Positions 34,270 to 45,583 of a DNA stretch of 64,000 nucleotides are shown in pieces; position 1 is the stretch's first letter; each line of letters starts with the position of its first letter. The stretch lies in contig NC_084893.1 of the NCBI RefSeq assembly GCF_958979055.1, forward strand, positions 5,025,071-5,089,070. Reading direction: 5' to 3'. The DNA is from Alnus glutinosa (Eukaryota; Streptophyta; Magnoliopsida; Fagales; Betulaceae). The position numbers were made by a program, and so were the translations under genes. Under the pieces are notes generated by a model, which was given only the letters and a program-made list of their open reading frames with translations, did no database searches and was not told where the DNA came from.

Positions 34270-34862
34270 TGTTGGTACAGTTTCCGGTACGGTGACGTGT
34301 TGCCTTGTGATTCGTTACCTTCCTCGATGTTCGTTCTCCTCGTAATCTGCAAAATAACAAACGGCTCGTCGGGGGTGCCGACCGGACCCCCACTCCGATG
34401 CCTAAGTCAGTTCAAACTTATTTTCTGGAGAATATCAGTAATCTCAAGAGTTCAGAGAATCTGTTTTTTAATACCTGGCGTAGTAGTCTTATTTATAGGC
34501 TCACAGTTATAAAACTGCTAAAATACTTGGAGCATAATCTGATTAGGAGTCTGAGTCCTAGATCACATAGTCTTTAATTTTATCTTGTCTTGAATCTTAT
34601 CTTTCTAATTAGGAGTCTGAGTCTTATCTTCATAGAATTCAAATTGGGTAGTAGAGTCCAAATTGGATATGACACTCTCTTTAGCTAATGTCATTCTATT
34701 AGGTACCTTATCCCATAACTGTTGGGATATATTTTGAATATCCGTCTTTTTGGAGATAACGACTGGTCTTGTGGGTCTGATCTGGCCGGGCCAACCCGAT
34801 GGGCTCGGCCCCCGATACTACCTTAGGCCCACATGTCTTTGGTGTTAATTATTTCTCCAACA
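34270..34862 (-). repeat. 5' LTR (right copy), 593 bp
   Basis: Twenty bases shorter than the left copy because of the two indels. The outer ends are identical. Confidence 0.93.
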
Positions 34863-34867
34863 GACAG

Positions 34868-35457
34868 CAATTACACAAACCAATCCACTCTAATTTAGTT
34901 AATTCAATCTTTGGCCCCCACAAGGGAGAGACAGACATTCATACACCCGTCTAAATCTCTTTATTTTATGAGTAATGATAGAAATTATATTTTTATCCTA
35001 TAACTATTTTACAATGTTGATACGGCAGTCTCAATTAACCATTAAATCAGTAATCATTAAAAAAAAATAAATCAATAATTAATTGAGACAGCCACAAGTT
35101 CTACAATTGCATACGAATGGCAGATCTAAGATGGTGTTGATGGAATGGGTTAAACGACGGGCGTTTAGTGGGATGTAAAAGAACAAAAATGTCTTTTCAC
35201 TCAAACGACGCCGTTACACCGCCTTTTTGTTTTGCTTAAAAGCCTTGCCCTGTACGTTTTCTCTTCGCCGAAACCAGAACGTTCTAGGGATTTCATCCGA
35301 GTTCTCTCCCAGACTCTCTCTCTGTAAGTCCGATTTCTCTCACAATTTGTCCAATTCGAAAAGCCAGGGTTTTTCTCGGATTTCTATATGTATGTGTCAT
35401 TGTGTTGATTTTTATGGAATGCGGCTTTGGCTGCAGGCACTAGTGTGAGCTTTGGCA
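34868..35457 (+). promoter_or_regulatory. DSS1 promoter and 5' UTR with probable intron
   Basis: The retrotransposon ends about 600 bp before the DSS1 ATG. A TCTCTCTCTGTAAGTCC donor at 35322 and a TTGGCTGCAG acceptor ending at 35436 suggest a 5' UTR intron of about 110 bp, leaving GCACTAGTGTGAGCTTTGGC before the ATG. A MITE-like GAGTAATGATA end lies near 34970. Confidence 0.5.
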
Positions 35458-38400
35458 ATGGCGGCGGAGCCCAAGGCAGCGACTGAGGAGGCGAAGATCG
35501 ATTTGTTCGAGGACGACGATGAGTTCGAAGAGTTCGAAATCAATGAAGGTAATTAAGAAAAGAAAGATTTTTTATTAGTGGAGAAAAGCAACGTGACCTA
35601 AATTTGATCTAAATATTAGATACTTGTTGTATGTTAATAAATTCAGCTACTGCTTTATGGAATCGATAGACAAACTTTATTCATTAGCACCATAGTTTCT
35701 GGTAGATAATTTATTTTTGTATGAATGAGTAAATTCTATCATTTGACAACAAAGTATTACAATGCACTCTGTGACTCTGGTTATACAACCACAAACTCCA
35801 GGAAAACAACTATTTCCTGAAGAAACTATACAGCAAAGTATCCAAGCTATACTTCCACCTATAAACTCCTAGAAAAAACTATACAAGACAATCAAGAAAG
35901 AAAAGCATCTTCACCAACCAATCAATGCATCAGCCCAGCACAGACACCTACACCCGAAACCCAAACAATAGAGAGCAAGGAACTCCCAAAAAACAGCATT
36001 CCAAGCTCACTCAGACTTCTGCCCAGTATCCAAGCTCAAGCTGCCTCTAACCAACAGCCAAAACCCATCCCCCAACAAACAATCTCAGCCATCACCAAAC
36101 ACGGTATCTGGAAGGCCCTAGCTCCGACATAAATCTTGATTAATCATGCTCCCCATAAACCTTCCAGACATGATTCTTTTCCTAACCTCCCACTTAAATT
36201 CTCTTGAGTAGCTGTTGTTCAGTTTGCAGCTTATTGCCATGTCGAATGTTGTTCCTCTCCATCCACAGGTTATAAAAAGGAAAAAGGGGAAAAGAGAGGT
36301 CAAGAATCTAGAATGTTCTATTAATTTCGATGCTAGGGGAGTGGGTTCTAGCCGGGTTAGGGGCAAGAAGTTGGGGGTTTGATGTAGAATTCTTCTTTTG
36401 GGTTTTTCGGGTGTTCTTCCTTTGTTTTTGTTTTTTTTTTTTTTTTGGTGTCCTTTTTGTATACTTCCTGTATGCTTAGGGGCGCCTTTTACGCTTTTTA
36501 ATGCTATTTTATTTATTACCTATAAAAAAAAAAAAAACAGAGGCACTTAAGCACAATTTGCATAACACCACTCTCAAGCCCTTACCTGACCAATCCTTAC
36601 TTCCTCTAGCAATAATATCATCCCATTCCCAAGGAGGATCTGCTATCAAGCACTGCCGAATAGCAGCCAACCAGAATCTCTTACAAAAACTACAAGCAAA
36701 GAACAAATGGTTTCTATCCTCAATACAACCACTGCAAAAAACACAAAGGACATTACCTCCCAACACCCCAACTGAGCAATCTGATCCCAGTAGAAAGGCT
36801 ACCCCGAGCTGCTAGCCACAAAATAAAAGCTTGCCAAGAAATTGCCATGGAGAACCAAATTAATCTCCACCATTCAACAATCTGTAGTTTATGCCGTATA
36901 AACTCTCAAGTAGCAACACAATTATACACAACCTTAGAGAAATTCCATGTAGGAATGTCAACATCACCAATGTCCACCATTGGCTAGGCACTTTGACTTT
37001 TAACAAGCTCCTCAGAGCGAGCTGGAGGCCATCTCCAACATCTATCAACAAGAACACTAAACACCTTTGCTTCGAACTGGCTGCCTGCATCATAAATGAA
37101 TCTATGCCCATATATGTCATGAAGAATTCCATCCGGGTGCCCTGTTAGATAATTTATGTTTAGGTCAAAATATTTGCTGTTGAGGAGAGGAATGGATTGG
37201 ATTGTTTTTTTATTTGGCTGCAGAATTGCTATTAGCTCAATAATGTTACTGGTCAAAATAGTGTTAGTAGTAGTGTAGTGTTAATAGTAGCTCAAGAGTG
37301 GGTAAGTTATGGAATGGATTTGCTAGGCATATTGTTGGTTCTGGCTAAGAGTACTAGCAGCAGTTTCCCCACCATTTTCCCTATATTTAGGGAATAAAAC
37401 TACTTTTTGCTTCCCTATAAAAAAATCCCCACAACAGATTCCCTTAATTTTCCCTATACCTATTACGTACTCTTTTTTACTCTTATTTTATTATTTTTTC
37501 TCTTTCCTACTTTTATTTTTTTATTCATTTCTTTTCTTCTCTCACTTGTCTTCTCTCCCCTGGACTCTCTTGCTCTCGTCTTCTCCGGCTGATCCTAGAT
37601 GAAAACCAGATGAAAACCAACAAATCCGGTTCCACTCGCAGAAGAATGCCAACAAATTCCCAAAACCCACAAACAGAGCAAAAGCAAAACAAAAACCAGA
37701 TCGAACCGACAAACCCATGGGTGAGGTGGAAATCACTCCAGATGATTCTTCGGCTGATTCTAGATTGTCCTACTTTTGCAACACATAGCAATGACTCAGA
37801 AAAAAAAGGAAAAAGATATAGTGGGTTGGGGCATCTTCAGAATTAGCTCTAGGCCTTTCCTTTAGTGTTCTAAAAGAAATTATAATTGGGCATTTGGATG
37901 AGAGTTAGGGTTTTATCTTGAGAGGGATGGGAGCTGAAAGATTGGATTTGTTGTCCTAAAATTTAGGAGCAGCAAAGTAAAGAGATGTATGTTGTTTTGT
38001 TGTCAATTAGTTGATTATGCTATAAATTTTGGGGTCTACGCTTGTTGAGAAGCGTTTTGCGAGAGAGAGAGATAGAGGGAGAGGGAAGGCGGAAGGATGA
38101 TATCGGCGAGTCCCTGGCCTTGCAGTAGAAGGCTGGTAGTGGTGAAGAAGCGAGCACGCAGCGGCAGCATGGATGGGAGTCAGCGTGGAGAAGAAGCGAG
38201 AGAGCGGGGCAGTCGAACTCAACTAGGGAAGAGAAGGAGAAGAAACGGAGCAGAGAGAGGAGGAGAGGAGATACTTTTTTATCATTAAAATAAGGATTGG
38301 GTGTCTACAATGACTCCCTATGTATAGGGAGTTGCTGTAGATTCCCAATAAAGTTATCTAAATATAGGGCATCTGCTGTAGGAGGTTTTTTAGTGTTTTT

Positions 38401-38863
38401 CATGAATTTTTTCGTAAATATAGGAAAGGGAACCAATATGGGGAGACTACTGCTAGTGCTCTAAGTTGACTGCAGAGGCATTAAGCCTATTTGAAATTGA
38501 GGTAAAAACTAAGGGACTTAATTGTCGAAATTGAAAACCTAGGAATAGGATGGAAATTACGCGACAACATTGGGACTAAATTTGATTTTTTCCTGAAGTT
38601 TATTGATCTTTGCTTATTGACTGGAGACCTAAAAATTGGAGCATAAGTTGTGCCTGCTTTCTGAATTTATTTATTTATTTATTTTTTTAATGTTTTCCTA
38701 ACTGCAATAACGTATGGCAGAGTGGGAGGACAAGGAGGAAGGAAAAGAAGTGACACAGCAGTGGGAAGACGATTGGGATGATGATGATGTTAATGATGAC
38801 TTCTCTTTTCAGCTGAGGAGGGAATTGGAGAACAATACGGAGAGAACTGAGCTAAAATTTTAG
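35458..38863 (+). CDS. DSS1: DSS1/SEM1 26S proteasome lid subunit
   Basis: Small, disordered, acidic protein (yeast Sem1/Rpn15) that sits in the 26S proteasome lid and also binds BRCA2 and TREX-2 components in the nucleus. Coding exons 35458-35548 and 38721-38863 join in frame to 77 aa, the usual size. Exon 1 gives MAAEPKAATEEAKIDLFEDD and DEFEEFEINE; exon 2 gives EWEDKEEGKEVTQQWEDDWD then DDDVNDDFSFQLRRELENN. The two acidic Trp/Phe clusters are the conserved ubiquitin- and BRCA2-binding parts. The tail ERTELKF is slightly longer than in Arabidopsis. The 3.17-kb intron is swollen by LINE relics and a TIR element, yet both splice sites are intact. Confidence 0.95.
35720..37260 (-). pseudogene. 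LINE relic (ORF2 C-terminus, RT zinc-binding domain) in DSS1 intron
   Basis: Minus-strand fragments read as the zf-RVT end of a plant L1-type ORF2: a TGHPDGILHDIYGHRF region at 37130-37200, LWLA-type sequence near 36800-36830, then CVFCSGCIEDRNHLFFACSF at 36690-36745 with its Cys/His cluster. After an inserted piece the frame resumes as WRGTTFDMAISCKLNN at 36200-36250. Stops and frameshifts show it is dead. Confidence 0.8.
36270..36535 (+). mobile_element. Second LINE 3' tail, plus strand, inserted in the first
   Basis: It begins with a Lys/Arg-rich ORF2 end (KGKREVKNLECSINFDARG-like), reaches a stop, then a T-rich 3' UTR with GGGGCGCCTTTTACGC and a poly(A) tail at about 36523-36537. It splits the reverse-strand LINE relic between the residues SASV and the downstream YNLW-type segment. 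No exact target duplication could be fixed because of the A-rich target. Confidence 0.7.
37349..38461. mobile_element. PIF/Harbinger-like TIR element carrying extra DNA, 1.1 kb
   Basis: The left end GAGTACTAGCAGCAGTTTCC pairs with the right end, whose reverse complement starts GAGCACTAGCAGTAGTCTCC. A TAA target duplication lies at 37346-37348 and 38462-38464. The interior 37500-38280 is richer in GC, with purine/pyrimidine-biased stretches and frames such as 37610-37846. No transposase was seen, so it is non-autonomous with possibly captured host sequence. It sits inside the DSS1 intron. Confidence 0.7.
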
Positions 38864-40988
38864 ACTCATCCTTGTTATTATTCTCTGCACCTGCGCATAC
38901 TTAGTCTCTATCTGCTCTCTTTCCTTTCTTAATGTATGCACATTATATTTCTCAAAGCACCATATGAACTTCTGTATGAAATCTTTTGCTTGCACAATGG
39001 AAATTTACCCCCAAGTTTCCGCTTATATATGCAAGTAGGAGAGGTTATACAAACCATGCCGACTAAATGTACTTTATGAAGAGTGCAACTGCAGTGAAGT
39101 GTAATGGTAGTCTGGTGCAGAGTCTTACCGTACTTGGGATAGTTCCATGACAATGGTTATACTTTAGAAGTACCCTGGATAACACGGTATCCAGTGCATG
39201 AGGTGGTGGCATTGGCAAAGTAGTCGAGCACTGGGAGAATTAATGGCCAATGGGGCCATTATCAATAGCAAGCAATGGTCATAACTATTGGATGGCTTGA
39301 GGTCCATCCGGTGGATTAAGGGTTAGAAAGGCCTTGGTGATGCAATGAGAGCTGCAATACTGGCAGTTCATATGAGAGGGCATCTGCTTGAGGTCATCTC
39401 ACATAGAATTCGGACAGCTCATTACACACTCGATTCCCATATCCATTAATGCCGTGGTTTCTAATTTTATTTTCTATGGAATATTGCTGATCTCTGTGCA
39501 TGTAACATGCAATCGTTTTTAGAGAGGAAAATGAACTTTACTAGAGAAACATATATGTCAGGGCCATAGCTCTTCTTAATTACAAGTCTGAAGTCTTCAT
39601 AGAAATCTTTAAGAAACAATGTCTGGAACCTTAAGAAGGGAAAAATGGTTTCCATAATGGTAGAAAGAAATGTCTCTCCTTTTTGGCCGTGGTTCCTTAG
39701 AATAAGGATTAATTGCTAACCCGTTTAGCGAGTTTATATTGGACTCCTCTGATTAAATAAATTGAGAGTTTTTGGGTCACCTATCCGATCAGTTGATCTC
39801 ATATAAACCAATTTGGTATCCCAGTCTGGTTATAGTTGGTCTTTTACGGGGAAAAAAAAAAAACGTGCTGATCTGTGTGTCATCGTGTTTGGCAAAGCGC
39901 GTATCTAAAGCCTTTCACATTGCTTTTGTTACTCTTTAAAGAGGTCTTTATTACCGCGTTTCATGCTTGGAATCGCAATCTCTCATTGCCTGGTGGACCC
40001 GCGGCCTGAAGCATGCCTCTACCCTACATGACATTACAGAATATTCCGTATGGGTTCAAGAAAACCAAAAGCTGTTGATTTTTCAATGCAATACGCACAA
40101 ACAGGACTACAATCATCATCCATGATGAAAAAAAAAAAAAAAAAAAAAAAAAACCTCCGGATTTTCTCAAAAGTGATTTGTGATAATGCTTATTTGGCTA
40201 CCCTCCCGAAATTTGTAGTTTAATATTTTACCCGCCTCTATTAGACGTGATTTTCTGTTATTTAAACTATTCGAATAACATAAAAATTCAAACAAAACTT
40301 AAGAGAGAAGGGTTGCAGAGCTTATCTGCTTCAGGCAAGTAGGTTTCGCAACTTGGTTGCTTGGAACAGGTAGACTCTTAAGCTATATGGATTTTTATGT
40401 TATTCGGGCAGCCTAAAAACAGGATCTTCATCCCCTCCATTAGACGCCCAAATCTACCAAAATATGTGAGATCTAGTGATCAGTTTTAAGTGCCCGGTAC
40501 ACGCTAACAAAATGCAAGGCGTCCATAGCAACACAATTTTACAACCTAAAATGCCGGTAGTAGATGTAAAAATCTTGAAATTGAAGCAGAACGAGAATGC
40601 GGTTGCCTAGATCTAGTTCTAGCTGGACTTGTTGAGATTTTTTTTTTTTGTATTTCAATCTGATAGAACGAGTCAATTAGGTACAGTGCATTTTTGTAAG
40701 GACTTCCCTTTCCTGACAAGCAAATTACTTTCCTAACGAACAAGTTTTTAAAGAAATTTCAAGGGAACTTTTTCTACTTCATAAATCCTTCCTAAATTCC
40801 ATTTCAAACTGAAGGTGATTTGATTCTGCTACAGACAATTATGCAGTTGATCTATATCAGCAAAAAAAAAAAAAAAAAAAAGAAAGAAAGAAAGAAAAGA
40901 AAAAGAAAAAGGAAAATGCAGGGAAGGTAAGAAAGAAGACCACACTTGTTCCATACTTCCATGTGTCGTGTTTTAGTGGGCAAGGGCT
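38864..40988. other. DSS1 3' UTR and intergenic
   Basis: DSS1 3' UTR probably runs to about 39100. Beyond that no gene was recognised. A poly(A) stretch (40129-40153) and A/G-rich tract (40861-40915) may be retroposon tails. ATTAGACG and ATGTTATTCG-type words recur in both orientations at 40240-40450, perhaps a decayed inverted-repeat element. Confidence 0.45.
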
Positions 40989-41417
40989 CTATGTCAATTC
41001 AATTCTACTTTCCTCTCTCAAAATCACGTCAATCTTGGGAGGATTAACGCAAGTTCGACAGATTGGGCAAATGGGTGCCTTCAACAACCACGAATCTATG
41101 CACTGGACATGGAAGCTGTGCCTGCAATTCGGCAATAACCTGCATTTATCACCCATTTTGAAGTTCTCCAAGCACACGGCGCAATCAACAGACCCAGACC
41201 CTTTTTCTGCCGCCTTGTAGTCGAAGCAAGGAAGCCTTTCCAGGTCCCCGGTGGACATCCTTTTGGTCCCATTGCCGCTTCTTTGACCCATATTATCACC
41301 CTGATTCCCTCCCCTGAAAGCTCTGCCTGCGATGCAAACATGTATGATCACCAAAACAGCAATACCCACAAACAATAGTATGACGGAGATGAGTAACTCC
41401 ATTTCCTTGCTCTTCAT
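40989..41417 (-). CDS. ATL-type RING-H2 E3 ubiquitin ligase
   Basis: Single-exon, 142-aa membrane-anchored RING-H2 protein. A hydrophobic segment at residues 8-30 (LLISVILLFVGIAVLVIIHV) anchors it. A basic, Gly-rich stretch follows, then the ATL-like GDLERLPCFDY region at 57-67. The RING-H2 ligands are Cys79, Cys82, Cys98, His100, His103, Cys106, Cys117 and Cys120, with the ATL-typical Trp110 before the last cysteine pair. The start at 41417 (MKSKEMELL) is taken as the longest frame; the Met at residue 6 is an alternative. Upstream on the minus strand is a GA-rich stretch typical of a plant 5' UTR. Substrates cannot be inferred. Confidence 0.93.
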   Translation of the reverse strand: MKSKEMELLISVILLFVGIAVLVIIHVCIAGRAFRGGNQGDNMGQRSGNGTKRMSTGDLERLPCFDYKAAEKGSGSVDCAVCLENFKMGDKCRLLPNCRHSFHVQCIDSWLLKAPICPICRTCVNPPKIDVILREESRIELT

Positions 41418-42080
41418 AATAATACCCAGACAGCTCTCTCTCCCTCTCTCTGTTCCTTTCTCTTGACCCAGCCAGCGACAACCAAAATGTCACCTCATTC
41501 ACTTTCCGTGCTTTTCGAACGCAGTGACCCAGAAGCGCAAAGCTTGTGAACGTCACAGTCGTACATCAAAATCACTGATTTCACAAACAAGTGCTTCAGT
41601 TATCATGAAAAAAGCTGAAGAGAAAAAATGGAGGAAAGAAGGTACATGTGTTCCTTGAGGAATGACAAGTTTTGGTGGGTAAAACAGAAACTGAAGGTCG
41701 CATTTGGTTACAAGTGGGTTGCTTCTGTCTTTTCAGGAATCAGGCTTTTAAGCTTCTTCCAGCCCCTGGCCTGGAGCCTTGCCAACAATACTCTGCAATT
41801 TTCAGGAAGTGCTGAAGTTACACATTGACCCTCGAGGTTTCTTTTTGTAATTTTTTTTTTATTTTTAACAATCTAAAATACAAAATACTTAAAATTATTT
41901 TTACTTTTATGTCACATATTAATGCTTTTTAAAACCCAAAAAAAAAAAAAAAAAAAAAAAAACACCCCCATAAGAATTTACAAACAAAGGCAATGAAGTT
42001 TTGGCCCCAAATAATTCATTAAGGAATTTTAATATGTAAGCGAATACCATTTCAGCCTAAAAAGCGTTTAAATATAAATT

Positions 42081-42260
42081 GAGTAATGCTATATGGTGCT
42101 TCATTATCTCACTATATTACATTATATTGACATGGAATTGCCAACTCATCTTTAAATCAGTTTTTATTAAAAAAAATAATAATAAAAAAGAAAAATCGAA
42201 TGGAAATTGGCAATTATATGTCAGCATAGTATAATAATAGTGTTATATATAGTATTACTC
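42081..42260. mobile_element. GAGTAATGCTA-family MITE, 180 bp
   Basis: Inverted ends GAGTAATGCTATAT and (reverse complement) GAGTAATACTATATA, with perfect 9-bp direct repeats ATATAAATT at 42072-42080 and 42261-42269. Inner arms share TTGCCAACT/AATTGGCAA-type complementarity. The 9-bp duplication points to a MULE-type MITE. Confidence 0.82.
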
Positions 42261-42597
42261 ATATAAATTTACTCTCGAATGATTGCATAATTTTAAATTT
42301 ATTCCGTGGGCTTCTAAATCCCTTTTCTTACTCCTTATGTTTTTCGCATTTTTCATTTTACTCGTTCTGTCCAAACCCGTCTAAAAAGCGATTTTAGGCG
42401 GTTTTGGATGTAATGAATGAAATGAAAACGTGCAAAACTCAAGGAATTAAAAGTCGGATTAAAAACTAAGGGAATTGAAATCGCGCAATTACTCACAAAG
42501 TAAATATATATTTTTCCAAAAAAAAAAAAAAATAGGAGACAAGAATGGTGATTGCAATTTGCAAATAATACGTATTTATTAAACAATACAAGAATAT

Positions 42598-42782
42598 GGA
42601 AAATGATAGGAGGGGGACAAAAAACCGTCCCCTATCACCCTCTTTTGATTTTTTAAATCAAAAAATATATAAATTTGTCCTTTGATGTCACGTCAAAGGA
42701 CAAATTTTAATTTTTTTTTTCTTTAAAAATGAAAAATGGGGTGACGGGGGGACGGTTTTTCCGTCCCCATGTATCACTACTC
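42598..42782. mobile_element. MULE-type MITE, 185 bp
   Basis: Ends GGAAAATGATAGGAGG and (reverse complement) GAGTAGTGATACATGG. Both arms contain an AAAAACCGTCCCC block followed by TCACCC. Perfect 9-bp repeats CAAGAATAT lie at 42589-42597 and 42783-42791. The middle holds a second palindrome, TTGTCCTTTGA-TGTCACG-TCAAAGGACAA. Confidence 0.88.
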
Positions 42783-42942
42783 CAAGAATATAGTACTCTA
42801 GCTTTTTAAAACCCTTTTAGATTGATTCGATTTGGGCTCAAATTTGATAAAAGTGTACTTAAATTTAAGAATAATATGTAGAATTACATAAATTTCAATT
42901 ATTTTATTATTCACATTTTTATCAAAATTGTAATACTTTTAA

Positions 42943-43658
42943 GAGAAAAGTATACATAACCCTTTCAAACTACCACCTCATTGTCAATATACCCTCCAAA
43001 CTACCAATTGTGTCAATGTCCCCCCTTAAACTACCAAAAAATGTCAATGTTCCCATAATGACAAAAATGTCTTTTATAAAATTATTAAAATAAAATAAAA
43101 ACTAAAAAAAATTATTAAAAAAATATAAAATAACAAAAATTTATTCCAAAAAAATAATAAAAAATTAAAACTGTTTTTTATTTTTATTTTTTAAAAAATA
43201 ATTTTCAGTTTTTTTTTCATTTGTTTTATTTTTATTTTTTTTAAAAAAATAAATTTCAGTTCTTTTTCATTTTTTCTTAAAAAAAAAAATTGTTCTTTTT
43301 CGTTTTTTAATTTAATAAAAACTGGTTTTTCTTCTACTTTTTTTTTTTCATTTGTTTTCTTTTATTTATTTTTTAAAAAATAAATCACAGTTATTTTTTG
43401 TTTGCTTTTTAAATTAAAAAATTAAAAATTTGTTCTTTTTGTAATTATTTTTTTTAGTTTTAGTTTTAATATTTTGAATTTATGAGGACATTTTTGTCTT
43501 ATTCAAAAAAAATTAGGGCTATTTTCGTCTTTTTGTTAGTCTTAAGGGGGACATTGACATTTTTTTGTAGTTTAGGGAGGGATATTGACACAATTGATAG
43601 TTTAAGGGGTACATTGACAATTAAGTGGTAATTTGAAGGAGTTATGTGTACTTTTTCC
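42943..43658. mobile_element. MULE-type TIR element, 716 bp
   Basis: Inverted repeats of about 130 bp: left GAGAAAAGTATACATAACCC, right reverse complement GGAAAAAGTACACATAAC. Both carry repeated AAACTACCA and TGTCAATGT words. Perfect 9-bp duplications TACTTTTAA lie at 42934-42942 and 43659-43667. The AT-rich centre has no frame. Confidence 0.88.
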
Positions 43659-44383
43659 TACTTTTAAATTAAAAAAAAAAGGCATGACTTAACTTGCATG
43701 TTAATCTAGTTGATGCGCACAGGCAATTTAATAATTCCTCCCCTTAGGAAAAATAAAATAAAAACCTAATTATTCTTGACTGCAAGCCTGAAACTCCAAC
43801 CCTAGATAGGATAAAACTACAATTAATCCAAATTACTTGGTGGAAAAAGGGGAAAGTTTTAGGTCACATATCGCCTATCAACCTACAGATTTGAGGTGTC
43901 GCCATTTTCCAAACACATGCAGCATACTTTTCTTGCATGATAATCAACTGTCTCACTTAATAAAGTTACTAATTTTTATTACAAAAAACAAAAAAAACCA
44001 ACCACCAACACCAACTACCCTCCAAATTATCTTCATTATTTATTTCAATCTCTATAACGGAGTTGGGCAACCGATTGGTAGTATGCGTCAATCTCTCTCA
44101 TTCATGAATATTTTCAATACACGTGTCAAAGCATAATCGTTTCGTGTGGTTCCTATGGTCATTATTTCTTAATTATTATTATTATTATTTCTGGCTGATC
44201 TTTAGGCAATCCAGTGACCTTTCATCTGAAGATAAGTCCATCCCTTCATGCACTTAATTAGGCAGCTAATCCTAGTTATAGTGATAGTTTAATTAAGATA
44301 AACATTAGAAACAATATTTTTATTCTATTTTTATCCTATTTTACTGATGTGGCAGTACCATTCAGTCTTTGAATCAGTCCTTA

Positions 44384-44385
<2 letters not shown>

Positions 44386-44458
<73 letters not shown>
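44386..44458. repeat. (AT)n microsatellite, about 36 units
   Basis: Uninterrupted AT dinucleotide run about 1.1 kb upstream of the SWEET start codon. Confidence 0.95.
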
Positions 44459-44461
<3 letters not shown>

Positions 44462-45031
44462 TGAAAATGAAGTACCCAAATCAAATCCATTCAACATGTA
44501 CTTAAACTAAATCTTAATCCATATAATCAAATTGGAAAAATTAGCTAGCGAATTGACCAGCAATTATCTTGTAATCTAGTGGTATTTTTTTTTTTTTTAA
44601 ATTATTGTGAAAAAATGAGTAAAGAGAATGGAATTGGACTTATGATGAATATAATAGAGAATAAGATCATAAGTTTTTTCTATTGATTGGCCAAACAAAT
44701 ACAAAAAGAATACACTAATGGATATTACGGAGACATGTTATCCGATCCAAACCTCATCCAAACTTGTCCAGGTCACATCTACCTTCTTTCTTCTTCTTTT
44801 TTATTTAATTTAATTTATTTATTGTACTTTAATTTCCTTTCATTATCCAAACTTGGGTTGCATTTATTTTTGGGGTGGTTTAATTAGAAAGAAGAAAAAA
44901 AAAAATAGAGAAAACTGTACTTACCTTCTTCGTGATTTGCAATAACTTTACCAAACTTTAAAAAGTAACAACCAATCCTTGAATTCCTAATTGAAACTTG
45001 CTAGCGCGAGTATTAAAAGCCACAGTCAAAA

Positions 45032-45218
45032 GAGTAATGCTAAAAACTATACTTATATCTCATCCTTATCCCACTATATATGCTAATGTAGTAATATCAA
45101 TTGACCCTCAAATTTCTTTTTCTTTTTATTTTTATTTTTAACAAAAATTGATTAACACTACCACATGTCAGCAAAATGAGATATTGATGAGATAAAAATA
45201 TGGTTTTTAACGTTACTC
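45032..45218. mobile_element. GAGTAATGCTA-family MITE, 187 bp
   Basis: Ends GAGTAATGCTAAAAAC and (reverse complement) GAGTAACGTTAAAAAC match the family of 42081-42260. The target duplication is eroded (about 6 of 9 bases match). It lies in the likely SWEET promoter, about 370 bp from the ATG. Confidence 0.65.
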
Positions 45219-45583
45219 CGATAAAAAAAATCACCAATCCTATGGTGAATAAGTGGTCGATAACGTGACTGTTGATCTATAGCCAAGAATATCATGATCA
45301 ATTCATTCAAGGATAGATAGATATCGGAAATAAAGGACAAACTTACATGTGTACATATATGCAATGAGTAACATTCGACATTTGCGTCTGGTCAAGTTCT
45401 TGTTTCTCAGACAGTTATAATCACCCGTCTTATATTCCTATAATAATGAGTTCTAGGAGAAACTTTTGGGTTTTTCGATCAATTATAACATATTGCAGAA
45501 ACACCATATCTGTGCTTCTTTCTACTTTCTTCATTTTCTTGTTCAACAATCTCCCTTCTCCTAGCTTGCTCGACATTGCCACT

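Larger units (their letters stand above)
27222..34862 (-). mobile_element. LARD-like non-autonomous LTR retrotransposon, minus strand
   Basis: LTRs at 27222-27834 (613 bp) and 34270-34862 (593 bp) both begin TGTTGGTACAG and end TCTCCAACA. Perfect 5-bp target duplications GACAG lie at 27217-27221 and 34863-34867. On the minus strand the interior starts with a primer-binding site TGGCGCCATCTGTGGG (34251-34266), which resembles that of Ty3/gypsy Tat-group elements, and ends with a purine tract AGGGGGGTAAC beside the left LTR. No gag, protease, RT or integrase was recognised in 6.4 kb. Much of the interior is layered tandem repeats. The LTRs differ by a 16-bp and a roughly 4-bp indel and a few substitutions, so it is older than its neighbour. 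Confidence 0.92.
43668..45583. other. Spacer upstream of SWEET
   Basis: No gene recognised. It holds a truncated MITE-like stretch (44305-44385), a long AT microsatellite and a GAGTAATGCTA-family element at 45032-45218. The SWEET promoter and 5' UTR occupy its last few hundred bases. Confidence 0.5.
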
